Source: Salvator merianae (taxonomy: Eukaryota > Chordata > Lepidosauria > Squamata > Teiidae). Taken from it: a stretch of DNA of 64,000 nt. The stretch's first letter is position 1, and each line of letters begins with the position of its first letter. Under the pieces are notes generated by a model. It had not been told where the DNA came from, did no database searches, and saw only the letters and a program-made list of their open reading frames with translations. The translations under genes and the position numbers were made by a program. This document shows, one piece after another, positions 14,232 to 35,117 of this stretch. The stretch lies in the NCBI GenBank assembly GCA_003586115.2, contig QVOM02000116.1:31225062-31289061 (forward strand), read 5' to 3'.

Positions 14232-15123
14232 ATACATACAACCCTATCCTAGCCCATCCAATCTAGGTTCGATTATGTCTGTCTGTTTAAATGCTCAAAG
14301 TGGTTTACAACTTAACAGTAAGAATAAACAAAAATATTAAATCCTACACAACATGCAATGAAGAACAAATAAAAACGTCAAAATACATAATAATCTTATA
14401 TGAAATGCAGAATATATTTTCTAACATGTAACTGCATATGTCAAGGTTCTCTTCAAAGTCCAAGGCAGAATGGGTTCAGAACAATCGCCCCCTTTTGAAA
14501 GGACTTTCAGACAAGCAGAAACTAGGAATAAACCAGTTCATTCAAATGAACCATTTGGTTACAAACATCCCATTATTAAAACAAACTGTGGAGAGTTCAA
14601 AGTGAAAGGTCAGTTTGGCTCAGTTCCCTCCCTCTTCTTGCACCACAGCCTGTCCCCTTCTGCTCTCAGACTCACAGCCTCCCCACTTTCTCTCCTCATG
14701 ACCATTTTCACCTACCTGTTGTCACAAGTTTGGTTGCTCCCACCAGTCACACATTTGTTTCAAAAACTGGCCAGTGCACTTTGCCTTGCACAAGCCTTCC
14801 AAAGTGAAGGGCCAGGGTTCCTCCCCATCGTGTGTGAGTACCTTCCTCAAAGGTGAGGTAGTGGAGGCACACATATGTTTGGCTTGCTATGAAGACACAC
14901 AGAAGGCCTAATCCAAGGCAAAGCATATTCACTAGTACTTGGAAGAACCACAAGGCCAGCAGCAGTGGCCCAGCCTGGCCAGGCCAATAGGTGAGGAAAA
15001 GGGCAAAGGTTGCAGGTGTGGGGGGAGAAGGAAAGAGGCTGCAGGCATGAGGGAAGTGGTTTGATGAACTGAACTCAAACTGGCCACTTAATCTGATGGT
15101 CAGCCAGTCAAAGTTTTTTTGCA

Positions 15124-15241
15124 AGAGAAGAAGAAGAAGAAGAAGAAGAAGAAGAAGAAGAAGAAGAAGAAGAAGAAGAAGAAGAAGACGAAGAAGAAGA
15201 AGAAGAAGAAGAAGAAGAAGAAGACGAAGAAGAAGAAGAAG
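15124..15241. repeat. GAA trinucleotide repeat, about 118 bp
   Basis: About 39 GAA/AAG units with two GAC interruptions. It directly abuts the 3' tail of a reversed SINE whose sister copy ends in TTCTTCTTC, so the array is most simply an expansion of the SINE tail. The RUNDC3B transcript would carry it as TTC/CTT. Frames through it encode poly-Arg, poly-Lys or poly-Leu and are not genes. Confidence 0.95.
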
Positions 15242-15331
15242 AATTTGGTTTTTATACCGCACGTTTCTTGGCCGAAGCTGACTCAAAGCGGCTTACAAGG
15301 TTATTTTTCGCCCAAAGGCTTACATCTATCA
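15239..15331 (-). mobile_element. tRNA-derived SINE, copy C (5'-truncated, reversed)
   Basis: The reverse complement reads GATAGATGTAAGCCTTTGGG, AAAAATAACCTTGTAAGCCG, CTTTGAGTCAGCTTCGGCC, then a TATAAAAACC segment running into the TTC tail. This is the last ~90 bp of the SINE seen at 791 and 19347. It lacks the tRNA head, as expected for incomplete reverse transcription, and lies about 155 bp upstream of exon 8's donor in plus-strand terms. Confidence 0.88.
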
Positions 15332-15484
15332 AATTAATTATCAAATATCAAATTAAACCAATTTGTGTGCATCCCTAATGGGAACAGCATTTTTAATCCC
15401 ATCAGTATTTACACTCATATAAAAGCCAAAAAGAGAAACAGAAGAATATTTCTGTAACAAAATCAATCCTCCAACATCAACTTA

Positions 15485-17149
<1,665 letters not shown>

Positions 17150-17311
17150 CTATTCACCATATTAAAAATGCAAGACGTCTTTCAGGACAGTTCACAGGCA
17201 GTGATGAGTTCAAAATATATCTTACACAGTTAAATATACATTAACATGAAAGCTATAGAAAGCCTAACAGTAGTCCTCTACAGTAATTAATACTGAATTT
17301 CTAATGTCAAC

Positions 17312-17463
17312 ATCAGTGGCGGCCACCAGCTTTAAGCCCAGGTGTTCACACCCCACGCAACACGCCCCATGGCTGTTCGCAGGGCCTCTGGGCCTCCATA
17401 CTGCCGCAGCAGGTTGACCAGTATGGAGGCCCAGAGGCCCCACGAACAGCCAGGGCCACCGCT
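17312..17463. repeat. GC-rich hairpin / palindromic element
   Basis: Arms 17370-17403 and 17419-17452 are reverse complements over 34 bp with a 2-bp mismatch (core: CAGTATGGAGGCCCAGAGGCCC pairs in full, split here as CAGTATGGAGG and CCCAGAGGCCC) around a 15-nt loop. Outer pieces CAGTGGCGGCC (17312) and GGCCACCGCTG (17453) also pair. This is probably a fold-back transposon remnant; it would form a very stable stem in DNA or RNA. Confidence 0.75.
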
Positions 17464-17844
17464 GGTCAACACACAAAGAGAACCTGTACTTAAAATGTGA
17501 CCAATGAGACTAGTGAGGGTTGTAGCACAACAATATCTGAAGGGCCAGGTATTTTAAAGTATCAAAGTTGTCGGCTGAATGCATAGTCTTTATTCAGAAA
17601 GCAGATGACAAATTTCAAAAGAGGTTTCTTGGAGGAATGAGGTTTGCCTTTTATCCCTCTGTACCTCATATATAGAAAGTGTATAGAAAGTAGATGCTGC
17701 TACAAGGGTGGACCGTAAAACACATGGTCATTTCCCACAGTACTAGGATGGGTCCAAACACAGAATGAGTGGCAGCACTGCAACTCAGGGTATGAAACAA
17801 AAATCATGAACTTTAGATTTTTACCAGACAGGCACAGATCCTGG

Positions 17845-17938
17845 GATGGAGCCTGCTGCAGTCTGCACTACCATATGGACAGCAGACCCCTATTCCAGGA
17901 TATAATCTGGAATAAGGCCCAGTGTAGAAAGAGCCACA
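17845..17938. mobile_element. Half of a palindromic MITE (GGGCCCTTTCTGCA family)
   Basis: CCTATTCCAGGATATAATC, TGGAATAAGGCCCAGTG and TAGAAAGAGCC match the right arm of the complete palindromic element at 59881-60035. The left arm is missing or unrecognisable. Confidence 0.65.
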
Positions 17939-18174
17939 GAGTGAGCAAGTCTACAGCTCCCTACTCCACACAGCCCCTGTTTAACCCAGATAACACTCAA
18001 GACAAAGTTTTTTTACACCAGCCAGGAAAGTTCCTCACACAGTACAGAAGGCAGCTCACTTTTACTTCCCTTATGCTCATCTGCCCCAGCTCACTGTACT
18101 TATTTCCTCTTTTAGCATCAAGCATTCCAGTTCTACTACCCTGGCTTTACATGAAGCTAAAGATAAATAATTCA

Positions 18175-21442
<3,268 letters not shown>

Positions 21443-21738
21443 TTATTTGCAGTCCTCTCCACAGTACTCAAAAGACAATAATACTGTGGTTTTTATGTGG
21501 CTAGACTGAGAAACACAAGCAATGGTGTTCTAGAGGATTATTTTTAATTTATTTTTAACAACCACTTCTAAATTCTTATTCAATTAAGATTAGTATACAC
21601 TGAAAACACAAATAAGTGATGACCTGTTTTTCACCCAGTCAGCTGAGCAATATAGCAGCTAATGCCATACTTGGTTTATGTCTTACTTGTCTGGCCATGT
21701 ATACTCCACTAGCTTAGGCAGCCTATATACTATCTATG

Positions 21739-21895
21739 GGTGATTCCACACAGGCCAGTATACCAGACCAGCAAGTGTACTAGGAACCTCCGCTAGTAAT
21801 CCCATGTGCCCCCCCCTTAGACTGCACTAGCATGCAGAAGGGGTATTCCTAGTCCGCTTGCTGGTCCACTGCACCAGGCAATGCAGAATTGGCCT
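21739..21895. mobile_element. Fold-back MITE, about 157 bp
   Basis: The left half (CCAGACCAGCAAGTGTACTAGGAA) and the right half (TTCCTAGTCCGCTTGCTGGTCCAC), each written here once only, are near reverse complements, and the outer ends CACACAGGCCAGTA and CACCAGGCAATGCAGAATTGG also pair loosely. There is no coding capacity. Confidence 0.6.
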
Positions 21896-24540
21896 ATAAC
21901 AATATTTGGGCCTATGCATTTTTTTTTAAAAAAAATAATCAGAACACAGCTCTACACATCTGGCAAAATCAACACATGCAGCAGAATGAGGCAACACACT
22001 ATGTCAGTCAGACTACAAGTGTCGTAACCCTTAAGAGATTTACTTATAAGAGTTGCACAGATTTCTACTTGCTTCTCCAGCAAGAGGCTTCAGTATAACC
22101 AGTGGCAACAGGAACACATCAGAAGAGTTTGCACAGAACGAATTAAGCTCATAAAACGAAGGGTAAATGTACAGAATCACATTTTTAGTTCTTTCTTACA
22201 TAAAATGCAATCCTAAATTATTATGCACTTTGATTAATTCAGTATTTTTTTTGATGCAGGCATTCACAGACGCTTTTTCCCGTAAGTGGCTGTTAATAAT
22301 TCCAGTTACACATTCAAATACTGTATACATTTTGTATTTTCTCTTTTTTAAACTGCCATTATATTTCACTCTGCTATTGCCCCAAATAAGAAACAGGAAA
22401 TATTAACCGCCTAATCCGTTTCCACCAAGAATAAAGTCATTTATTTACTATTTTTGTATTAGAACCTCAATAACTAAGATTCTCTGGGCAACTTACAAAA
22501 GAAATATCATCCACCCAGCCACTGATCTCAACAAATTCCCAAACAATCCTGTTATGTGATTGTCATCCTTCTAACCACACCCTGACAAGCCTCTAATCAA
22601 GAGGATGAAGAATATAAGAATGCTGGGGATGGAGGGGAATATATGGGAGCTATGCAGAAGATGGGATCTCTTATACAAGAGAACAGTAACACTGCATCCA
22701 CCAAGAACATGAGAAATCTAATACAATAATACCACTCCTTTTTCTTAGCAGACAGAACACTTAACTCTTGATAACTGTGCTCTTGAGGTGTATTACAGAC
22801 ACACACAGGATCTGCCTGTTCAAATGGCAATAAGAAATGCTACACAGGTTTTGACACCCCATCCTGGTTGTGTCAACAGCATTGCCACAAGGCACATGGA
22901 AATTACTCCACTGACATGTGATGTAGCAAGCCCTCTCTTACTGAGTAAACAAGGAGAAACAGCACACAAGGCTGTCTGTTCTCCACGTACTGTTTGTTCT
23001 CAAAAGCATAAAACGGGGTAACGAGGGTGGTATGACTACATGCACTTGTATGCTCATATACAGCAATACATACTCCATAACTTTATGTGAATGCTGCTCC
23101 ATAAACATGATGTTCTTGCCTAGTTTCTACTTGCAACACAATGAGGTGGTAAACAGTAATGTGTCCAACAACAAGCAGCAGATGTAGTTCTGAATACCCC
23201 ATTTATACATATAACCTATTTGCCTCATACCTATACTTAAAAACTTGTCTGTCCATGTGATAGCACCCACCATCACTGTCTTCATGCTTCAGTCACACAC
23301 ATTCACATCACTGGAATGAAGCAAAATAAAATTTAAATTTGGTAGATCCTGTTCATACTACACCTCAGAGGTTTCTACAAACATATTCCTGTGCATAATC
23401 CACAGGAGCTTCACTGATACTTCCTGAGCCCACAGCTATTCATTAGGTTAACAAATCTCAACCTGAATCAGGGTGCCTCTACACCCAATGTACAATCCAC
23501 CATTAAGAAGTGTTCACGGCAAAGATATTACATTCATTACATCAGGAACACTGGTGTGATTTTCTGGAGAAACATTTTTAATGGAAAAGTGGTTAAAAGC
23601 TAGCCAGAATTCGTGATTACTTGCTAACATATAGTAACAGAATATATCAGGGTTTTTTTCCTTACGGGGTTCTGAAGGTGGGACCATGGGCAGGGCTATA
23701 AAAGAACTCCTTTTATTTTTCAAAAACTGCCTTAACCAATGCCTTCATTCACACATTCACAAGTGCCCACCTCTGAAATTTCACAATCTCAGTTGCATTA
23801 GTACTAGCAGTTTTTCACTGGCTGTAAATTCCACCTCTGTACGTCTGACAGCCTCTGCAGTTCTGCTTCATGAAATTGTTACCACTGTGAGACTAAATCC
23901 ATTTGCGCAAACTTGATTACATAGGAGGGGAAGAAATAATGATTGTGTGTGCATTTGCAAGTGAAGCAGGAAACCTTTGTATTTAGTGAAGAACTTTGCT
24001 GTCAAATCCTTCACAGGAAACATGATTGTGTGGGGTGGAAATGAAATAATGTCCATGGAAACTCCCAAATCCACATGTGTGAGAGGCCCCAAGGAAGAGC
24101 CCAGCAAATCTTTCCCCGTTATGCTACAGGAATGGGGTTTTTTTTTAGAAATTCCTGTTTTCCTTTTCCTTTTATTGTTTTTAATAAAGCTAAAACAAAC
24201 ACACTAAGTAGGCAGCAGCAGAAGGGAAGTGATTCTTTAAATGCCTGCACTCTTCTGCAACCGAGAAAACACAGAAAAACATGTTATTGATAGATAACAA
24301 TTGGCTAATAGCATTTGGCAGCTGGGGGTACAGGGAATGGGCAGGACTCCTTAGTGCCAATTTCACCAGAAAGAGTCAACAAGGTGCTGAAAAGATCTAC
24401 AGAAAAGATAAGCTTTACACAACCTAACACATTCAAATGAGGGCATTGTTGAGATGAAAAGGTCTGCTCTTTTTAACTGCCTAAAACATCTTAAGTGTAG
24501 CTATAGCCTAAAGCCAGGATTTCAGAGCAAAAATTATCAC

Positions 24541-24721
24541 TGTCCCTTTCTGCATTGGGGCTTATTCTGAATTATAACTCAGAATAGGAGACTGCCATCC
24601 ACATGCTGGTGCACACTAGAGAAGGCCCCACCTGGGCCTGCTGTAGCCTGTACTCGTATGTGGCTGGCAGGCTTCCATTCTGGAATATAATCCAGAATAA
24701 GGTCCAGCGCAGAAAGGACCC
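24541..24721. mobile_element. Palindromic MITE (GGGCCCTTTCTGCA family), full copy
   Basis: The left end GTCCCTTTCTGCATTGGGG with GAATTATAACTCAGAATAG pairs with the right end, which reads CTGGAATATAATCC, AGAATAAGGTCCAGCGC, AGAAAGGACCC. Same family as 59881-60035; the middle is about 60 bp longer than in that copy. Confidence 0.7.
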
Positions 24722-25104
24722 TTCAGTCTTCTGAGTGCTAGGTTTCTTGGTCCCTTCTGTTCTTGTGTGATTTTTTTTCTATTGGAGAAAATTGGCAGGA
24801 GAAGTCAGAGATCTCAGACAAGAGACAGTACGGTCTACCAAACAGAAGTAAGCCCTATGAAGAATGAATTTCTGTTTTAACAGAATAAAGTCTTCTCTAG
24901 AAACAATAAGCACATCTTTAAGTTAAAAGCCTTTTCTAGATGGAGTTCTATAAAACTCAAATTTAATTCCATTCGTACTTTTTACCAGTGCAGCACGGAA
25001 TAAGTGGCTCATCAACCAAGAAATGTCACACTAACAGGAAATGTGTGCCTGGTTCTCAGTTTTATTAAACACTCACACATCACCTGCTTTGCAGAGGATT
25101 ATAT

Positions 25105-25170
25105 CATCATTATTATTATTATTATTATTATCATCATCATTATTATTATTATCGTTATTATTAATAATTT
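25105..25170. repeat. ATT/ATC trinucleotide microsatellite
   Basis: Imperfect run of ATT with ATC and one GTT interruption, about 65 bp, in intron 3 near exon 3. Simple repeat only. Confidence 0.93.
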
Positions 25171-25438
25171 CAAATGTATTCAGAAACTCAATAAAAGTTT
25201 GAGTTATATTAAGTCCAAGGTTGCAATCATAACTTTATCTTCATGAAAGACCCACTCAAATCATTCAAATTTCTTTCCAGATAGATGTGGTTATGCATGC
25301 CCTGCAAGTTATTTGTTGCAAAATTCATGGCTTACATTTGTAAGAATAACAATGACAAGCTTTTAGACACATTTACTAACAAAAATATAGAGCAGCAGCG
25401 AACAAAGTTTTTAACTGTGATTTCAGCAGTATACACTA

Positions 25439-28999
<3,561 letters not shown>

Positions 29000-29170
29000 T
29001 CACACCTCCAATCCATTGCTCACATGAGTCAATTCCCAATGAAAATACTGAAACTTACTTCCAAGTAGATGTAGGTGATAAGCCTAACATTATCTAGAAA
29101 TGAAAACCTAAACATATTTACTACATAAAAATACACTGAGTACACTGGGATTTATTTTTGAATAAACAAC

Positions 29171-29494
29171 TAGAGATGTGGAAAATTTGTTTTACCTTCA
29201 AACATTTGATCAAACATTTTCCATTTGCAGATATTCAAATAAAAATGCACTGTTTTGTATTTTCAGAGTTCGATCAAAATGAACCAGCTTCTTTCACAAA
29301 AGCAGAATATTCATATGAATATTTCCATTTTTGCTGTGTTTTAACCCATGAAAAGGGCATGTTCAATAGGGAAAACATTGCAAAAACGAACACGAAAACC
29401 CCTTTTTGACAATGCAATTAACCGATGAAGCGAAAATACAGATTTTTGCTTTGACAGCAAATCAGAAATGTGAATTTTGTTAATGTACAACCCT
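29171..29494. mobile_element. DNA transposon with TAGGGATGTGCA-type ends
   Basis: The left end TAGAGATGTGGAAAATTTG and the right end (reverse complement TAGGGTTGTACATTAAC) are inverted versions of the TAGGGATGTGCAAA motif that also ends fragments at 15377, 18888, 32309 and 62070. It is AT-rich internally with no frame. Family assignment is by ends only. Confidence 0.5.
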
Positions 29495-31081
29495 ATAAAC
29501 AACGTCATACTGAGTGTACTGTAAGTTTAACTATACATCTGGATTTTTCATATTGCAAGTAAAGGCTTACTAGTCTTTTAAAAAATAAAAGATGCTTTGG
29601 ACTTGAAAGAGAATTCTAACTGCAAGCTAGTGTAAGAAGAAAAGAGGGGACAGGTCTTTTCCCTCCCCCAGTGTATCTGCCATCAGTACCTTCTATATAT
29701 TGGGAAAGTAGCTTCTGTAGCTAAGAGCTGCAATAAAGGAATATCAAGATATTAAATTATGCAGGAAGATCATATAAGAACTGCAGGGAAGAATGAAGAA
29801 GGTAATTAAGATTCTGATGGGGTCAACAGTTAGTTTCTCAGACTTGCCCTTATACAATGGTAACTATAGAAAGGGGGAGCAAAATGGAAGAAAATTAGAG
29901 TTACTGAAGAACTGAATTGTTATTTTATTTATTTATTAGATTCATGGTCTGCTCTTCACCCTAAGATCCTAGGTTGGGTAACAAGATACAAGTAATTAAA
30001 ACATATAAAAACTTCAAACAGAAGTCATCTTTTCTTTGTTGCGATTTTTACTCACAAATCATCTGAACTTTTCAACCAGCTCTCATTTTGTTGCAACCAA
30101 AATCCCCTCTAAAGACTTCATATTCTCACTAACTGGAAATAAAAAATAAAAAAATAGCATACTGTAATGCAAAATAATTTTAAATCTGTTCTGAAACTAC
30201 AGTACTGAATTAATGGCAAGTTCAAGAGGAATGATTGAATGAGCAGATGCTGGTAGCACCAGTCACATTTCTGGGCTGAGTGTGTTATTCTCAGCAAAAT
30301 CCAGCAGGAACAGAGAATACTTAAGCAGCTCATAACTGCTCCCATAACCAAGCAAGGAAAAAGGCTGTCTCTACACTGTACTTCAAGTAAATAGTCACAC
30401 CGAGCTACTGAAGTGGCAGTATAAATAAATTTATAAAGATAATTTTTGAATAATGTTAAGGAACAGCAAGTAACTTTGCATCCTCTAGTTGTAGCTTTCA
30501 ACACCTTCTCCTAGCCACTCCTGTCTTCATCACGAGTATAACTTCAGGTACAACTGCCTGCAGCAGAACACTCTGAATGTATCTGAGTCCAATTCTGAGA
30601 ATGGACTCATATGTTTTAAATGTACTGGGACAAGGAAGGGCCTTTGGAGGTCCAGATTGTGACTTCTGTTCTGCAACTAACAGAAAGACATCTTGTTCTC
30701 ATCATTTGGCATAAGGGCAAAGCTGGAAAACAGGCCTTGTTTAGTAAAGAAGTTGAAATGGAGTCAAAAATAATATGAAGTCAAGAGGTTATGGTATTTG
30801 GCTCCCAATAAAAAGAAGTTAACAAAGCAAGCAGAAAATACCCTGGAGTGGTCATCAAACACAAAGAGCTGCTTCTAAAGGCCAGCAGTAGGGAGTACTT
30901 ATATCCTGTATGTGGGCTTCCACATGCAACTGCTCAATTATATGCACCACAGGTCTGTTCCAACAGGGCATTCCTTATACTCTTATGACACTTTGCAGAT
31001 GAATTTATGGCCAACTTGACCAGCATGGTTCCTGGTAAATGACTTTTCATAAATTAAAAGTGGAAAAACAAAAAGAAAGAT

Positions 31082-31582
31082 GGGCCCTTTCTGCACTTAT
31101 CCGCACTTGGTCAGGATCAGCAGCTTTGGAATAGCCTGGTCCACTGATCCCAACCACAGGAAGGCATGGGCTGGATCAGTGTCTTCTGCACAGGCAGCGC
31201 TGATCTGGATCAGCTCATGCTGCAGCTGTAAAGCTCACACAAAATCCACAGCTACACCACTTAGCCCCTCAGGGTCTCTGGAGGGTGCCTTTCGGTGTCA
31301 CACAATGGCACACCGCTGAAAGAAACCCTTTGGCAACCCCAAACACAGAAGGCATGCCTTCTGCATGCCTTCCGTGTTACAGATCAGGACTGCTCTGGTT
31401 CATTGGTAGACCCAATTAAATGGCTTCCAGTTAAGCTTCTCTAATCACACTGTCAAATGAAGACAGAGCGGATCAACAGGGGGCATGGTCCCATTCATCC
31501 ACACTAACGTGCAAATCTATGAGGCCTAGATGTATGCTACATGGACCCTTAATCCATATTAAGAGTCCATGCAGAAAGGCCC
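31082..31582. mobile_element. MITE-like element, about 500 bp
   Basis: It starts GGGCCCTTTCTGCACTTAT and ends (reverse complement) GGGCCTTTCTGCATGGAC, inverted repeats shared with the palindromic elements at 24541 and 59881. The interior differs: GGATCAG repeats (31117, 31165, 31205) and no open frame. No clear target duplication. Confidence 0.6.
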
Positions 31583-31817
31583 TAAGTTGCAACTTGGATA
31601 TCAGTCACTTTAAAATGTATTTTAATTGGAATACTCAATAGTCAACAAAATCCTAAAACATTTATGTTTTTGAAAGTGTGGAAACTAGCTGGCTATCTAT
31701 TACTCTAGTTATTCTATTGGTTGCACTCACTTACTCAGCAGTAGATCCAAAAAATGGGGAATATACCATAAAATCTTACATATAATGAACACAATTTCCT
31801 CTCATTTTAGTTCTCTA

Positions 31818-31945
31818 ATAATTGAGGCGCACGTTATACACACGACATAATTTTAACTGTATGAATTCCTTTCTTTACCTGAAAATTCTGGACCAAATTA
31901 GCATGCACATTATACACGAGTGCACATTATCTGCGAGATTTTATG
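31818..31945. repeat. Possible DNA-transposon fragment
   Basis: The motifs GGCGCACGTTATACACACGA and GCACATTATACACGAGTGCA repeat the same core, a pattern seen at the ends of some vertebrate Tc1/mariner-type elements. Identity is uncertain. Confidence 0.3.
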
Positions 31946-33494
31946 ATAATTACTTCTGCTTTCACTGTGACTGCCATTGCAGGGTCCTTTGTGAATGGGC
32001 TACAGCGTGCAATGGCATGCATGTGCATGACCTCAGCATGTATGTGAATGACATTATTGTGCATGTATATGCTGAGGCTCCCTGTGCATGCACGGTGACA
32101 TCACACACATGCACAGCACTGCATGCTGTGCGATCACCCACAAACAGCCCTATAGTGATGGCAATGACAAGAGCAGAATGCAGGTAAGTTCTACTCCTGA
32201 GTAAGCAAGTATAAGCAATCACAGCTAGGTCTGTTAATGAATGAACCTAATACACCTGGACCTCTAAACCTTGTTTGTGTTAATCAGATGCATGTTCAGC
32301 ACATCCCTAGTTGCTTTGCTAACGTGTAGCATTTGGGGGGAACTGCTCTGCACCCTGTTGCTTTGTGCTTCCGTTTATAATCATGCACATATTTCTTCTT
32401 CCTTAAAACTCCACTACATCCTGCATCTTGAATTATTTCTCCTGTATTATTTTAATACAATGTATATCATGTCTACTTTTGTATAATAAAGTTAAATGTT
32501 AGCATTGTTCTCCTATTTAATTAGGTAGACTAGAGAGAAAATATCAGAAATATGCTGCATTACTATTGCTTTCTCACTGACTATTCTTTTATAATTATTT
32601 TGAAGATACCTATAGTGAAGCAGAACCTTTATGCAACATCTTAAATGTACTTGAAGAATATTTATGACTATTCACCTTTTGCCTATTATTTTGATAAATT
32701 TTAAATTTACAGTACTTTATTTCTGGTGTGATTCTGTTTTTGCCTACTATCTCTTTACTGGAAAAACAGAGAAGGAGTAAAAGCCCTGATGTTCACATGC
32801 TAATCCATTACCTGTATTTGTAATCAGTTCTTTAGATTAACAGAAGTCTGGGCAACATCGTCATATAAAGCCAGTTCCATTGCAGCTAGTTTTGTAGCAT
32901 ACAATACAATAAAAACAGCAACTGCTCTGTCTGCACAAGACTATTCATCCACATAAGCAGTTTTAAGAAGCTACAATGAGCCCTAATCCATTATTTTTAG
33001 AAAAATCCACATAACAACCTTAAAACTGGAGTACAATACATATCGACTTAACAAAACTAAGTACGTAGTTTCATATGCAGCAAACGTATTTACACTGCCC
33101 AGATCAGTGTCATAGGCAACACACAGCAGAAGATAATGATTCTTAAGTTACAACATGCCAGGATGTGTATCTGCCCATTGCTATGAAACTGGGGGCCTGC
33201 ACTTTTTATTCACTGACGACATTTTCTTTCTGTTACGATACTACTTTATCATAAATCAATAATAGGGCCATCATGTTTGGTGGGAAGAAATATGAATGGT
33301 TAAAGTCTTTTCACTAGCTCCAATTCACAACCATGTGTGAAAGTGGGTACAACATTTCTTGCAGATGAGGGTGGGGTTGCTATTTTGTACAAAAGTAAAT
33401 ACAACTCCAGACTAAATAGGAAATAAGGAATATTCTCTCAACTGCCTTCCAGACAAGGAGTTGCACTAGGAAACAGAAAAGAAAAGGCTTCTCT

Positions 33495-33735
33495 CACCAA
33501 TACAGCAGGGGTTAATGAACATAAGTGGACCCCTGCTGGACCAGGCCACAGTTCATCACGTCCAGCATCCTGCCTCGCACAGTGGCCCACCAATTGCTTG
33601 TGGGCATTCTCAGGCAGAAGACAAGCAAAACTTTCACCTGCCCTTGACTTCCTGCAAATGGCCTTTAGAGGCATCCTGCCTGCCTCTCCAACCTGAGGTA
33701 GTACCAGGCATCAATTCTAGTAGCCATTGTTATAC
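33495..33735. repeat. Amniote interspersed repeat fragment
   Basis: The pattern CTGGACCAGGCCACAGTTCA, TCCAGCATCCTGCCTCGCAC, AGTGGCCCACCA, then AGAGGCATCCTGCCTGCCTC and TAGTAGCCATTG matches a repeat I know to be common in squamate genomes (tggaccaggcc..gtcca...agcatcctg...agtggccaacc). Its class was not determined. Confidence 0.5.
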
Positions 33736-33854
33736 CTGGTAATTCAAACACTTTAATTCCTTCGCAAATCTAGGAATACTCAGCTTCCAGGATGCCTGCA
33801 TTCTTTATAATCCATCTTTCTTCCATAAAACCCATGGTAGCAAACACTATTCTC

Positions 33855-34005
33855 ATCTCCTTTGTTTTAACCTTACCACAACCCTGTGAGGTAGGTTAGC
33901 CTGAGAGGTGGGAGAACAACCAATGAGTTTTCATAGCTGAGCACACGTGTTAGGTTATCATCTCACATGTCTTAGTCTCATGCACCAGTCACTATACCAG
34001 GTTCG
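33855..34005 (-). mobile_element. MIR-like SINE remnant, reverse orientation
   Basis: ACCACAACCCTGTGAGGTAG and GTTAGCCTGAGAG are the antisense of the conserved MIR/L2-type 3' core. On the right, CATGCACCAGTCACTATACC corresponds to the antisense tRNA-like head (caccactacacc). Strongly decayed. Confidence 0.65.
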
Positions 34006-34096
34006 CTTTCATTTCTGGCTACACTGTCCCCAAGTGTTAGAAATAAATTACTGCTACTCAGCAATACGGTAAAAAAGAAGAGAACACAGAGAAATT

Positions 34097-34482
34097 GGGC
34101 CTGTGCGCACTTTAGTGCTAATGTACTTCAAGATGCTCACTAGCACAGTGCATCCACATTGATCACTACTAACTATGTACAAGAAAATTGCTGTCCACAG
34201 CTGTACTGGGAGCAGTTGGACTGCTCCCAGTAGGCAGCCTTCTCACCTACTTCTGGGTGCGAATGTTGCAGTCAAACAGTGTCTTCAGTCACCATGGCAG
34301 TGCTTGGATGTCTCCATGGCCGCTGTCACGGTGGGTGGCCAGCATTCACACTGCGAGTGCTGGAAGGCCGTTTCCGGGCTGTTCCAACATGCGCAGTGCA
34401 GATGGTTGCCGCACCACGGGGACAGTTCCACCTTAGAATGGGATAATTATCCTATTCTAAGGTGGAAAGTGCAAACAGGCCC
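34097..34482. mobile_element. Fold-back MITE with 3-bp duplication
   Basis: Terminal inverted repeats GGGCCTGTGCGCACTTT and GGGCCTGTTTGCACTTT (the second from the reverse complement) are flanked by ATT on both sides. Inner palindromes: CCACCTTAGAATGGGATAAT meeting its near complement at 34427-34465, and ACTGGGAGCAG/CTGCTCCCAGT at 34204-34230. No coding capacity. Confidence 0.75.
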
Positions 34483-35117
34483 ATTATTGGACCCATGCTT
34501 GTGTAGTGTGCATACAAAAAGAAACAAGTTTTAACTTATCCCACCTGAATCAAATAGCAGCCTGTTTATTTTATCGCACAGAACTCAACCACCACCTGTG
34601 GCCAGAGACCTAGCAATTCATGTTCACAGCCCCACTTTGATATCACTCAGTATAACAGAATGTGAGAAACAAAACAAAGTACACCAGAGGACAAATAAAT
34701 ATACTGGACACAGAGTAGCATAGTTCCTATCACTAGTAAGGATGGTGACCAGAGGGTCCATATATTTGCAGAATTCCCTGCTGAGGTGCAATGCTCACAG
34801 TTCAGTGAAAGCTACATCATTCCAGCATCAGGTATTTTGTTTCTACCACACTAATTTCCACAAAAGCAGCTCTTTATCTCTGCCCAAACAGGACAAATGC
34901 CTACTATGCTACCTGCAATAAGGCATAAATTCCAGCTACTCGCATTGTTATGTGGCTCATTATCACTAAAATTACACCTGCTCCATTCCTCAGAGAGTGA
35001 TACTATAGAACTCAGGATCTAGCACACTCCTTTGGGGCTGAACTATGGCCCTCAATATAGGCTGCTGCTGAGAACATGTTCTATAAAGTACAAGGCAAAT
35101 CCAAAAGTCAGGACTTA

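Noticed and set aside
14747..15286. 179-codon minus frame with poly-Leu, and poly-Arg/poly-Lys frames opposite
   Set aside because: Products of the GAA/TTC array inside intron 8; not genes.
30118..30504. 128-codon hydrophobic minus frame in intron 1
   Set aside because: Same strand as RUNDC3B but without splice links. Its Leu/Phe/Tyr/Ile richness follows from AT-rich DNA, and no membrane-protein family is recognised.
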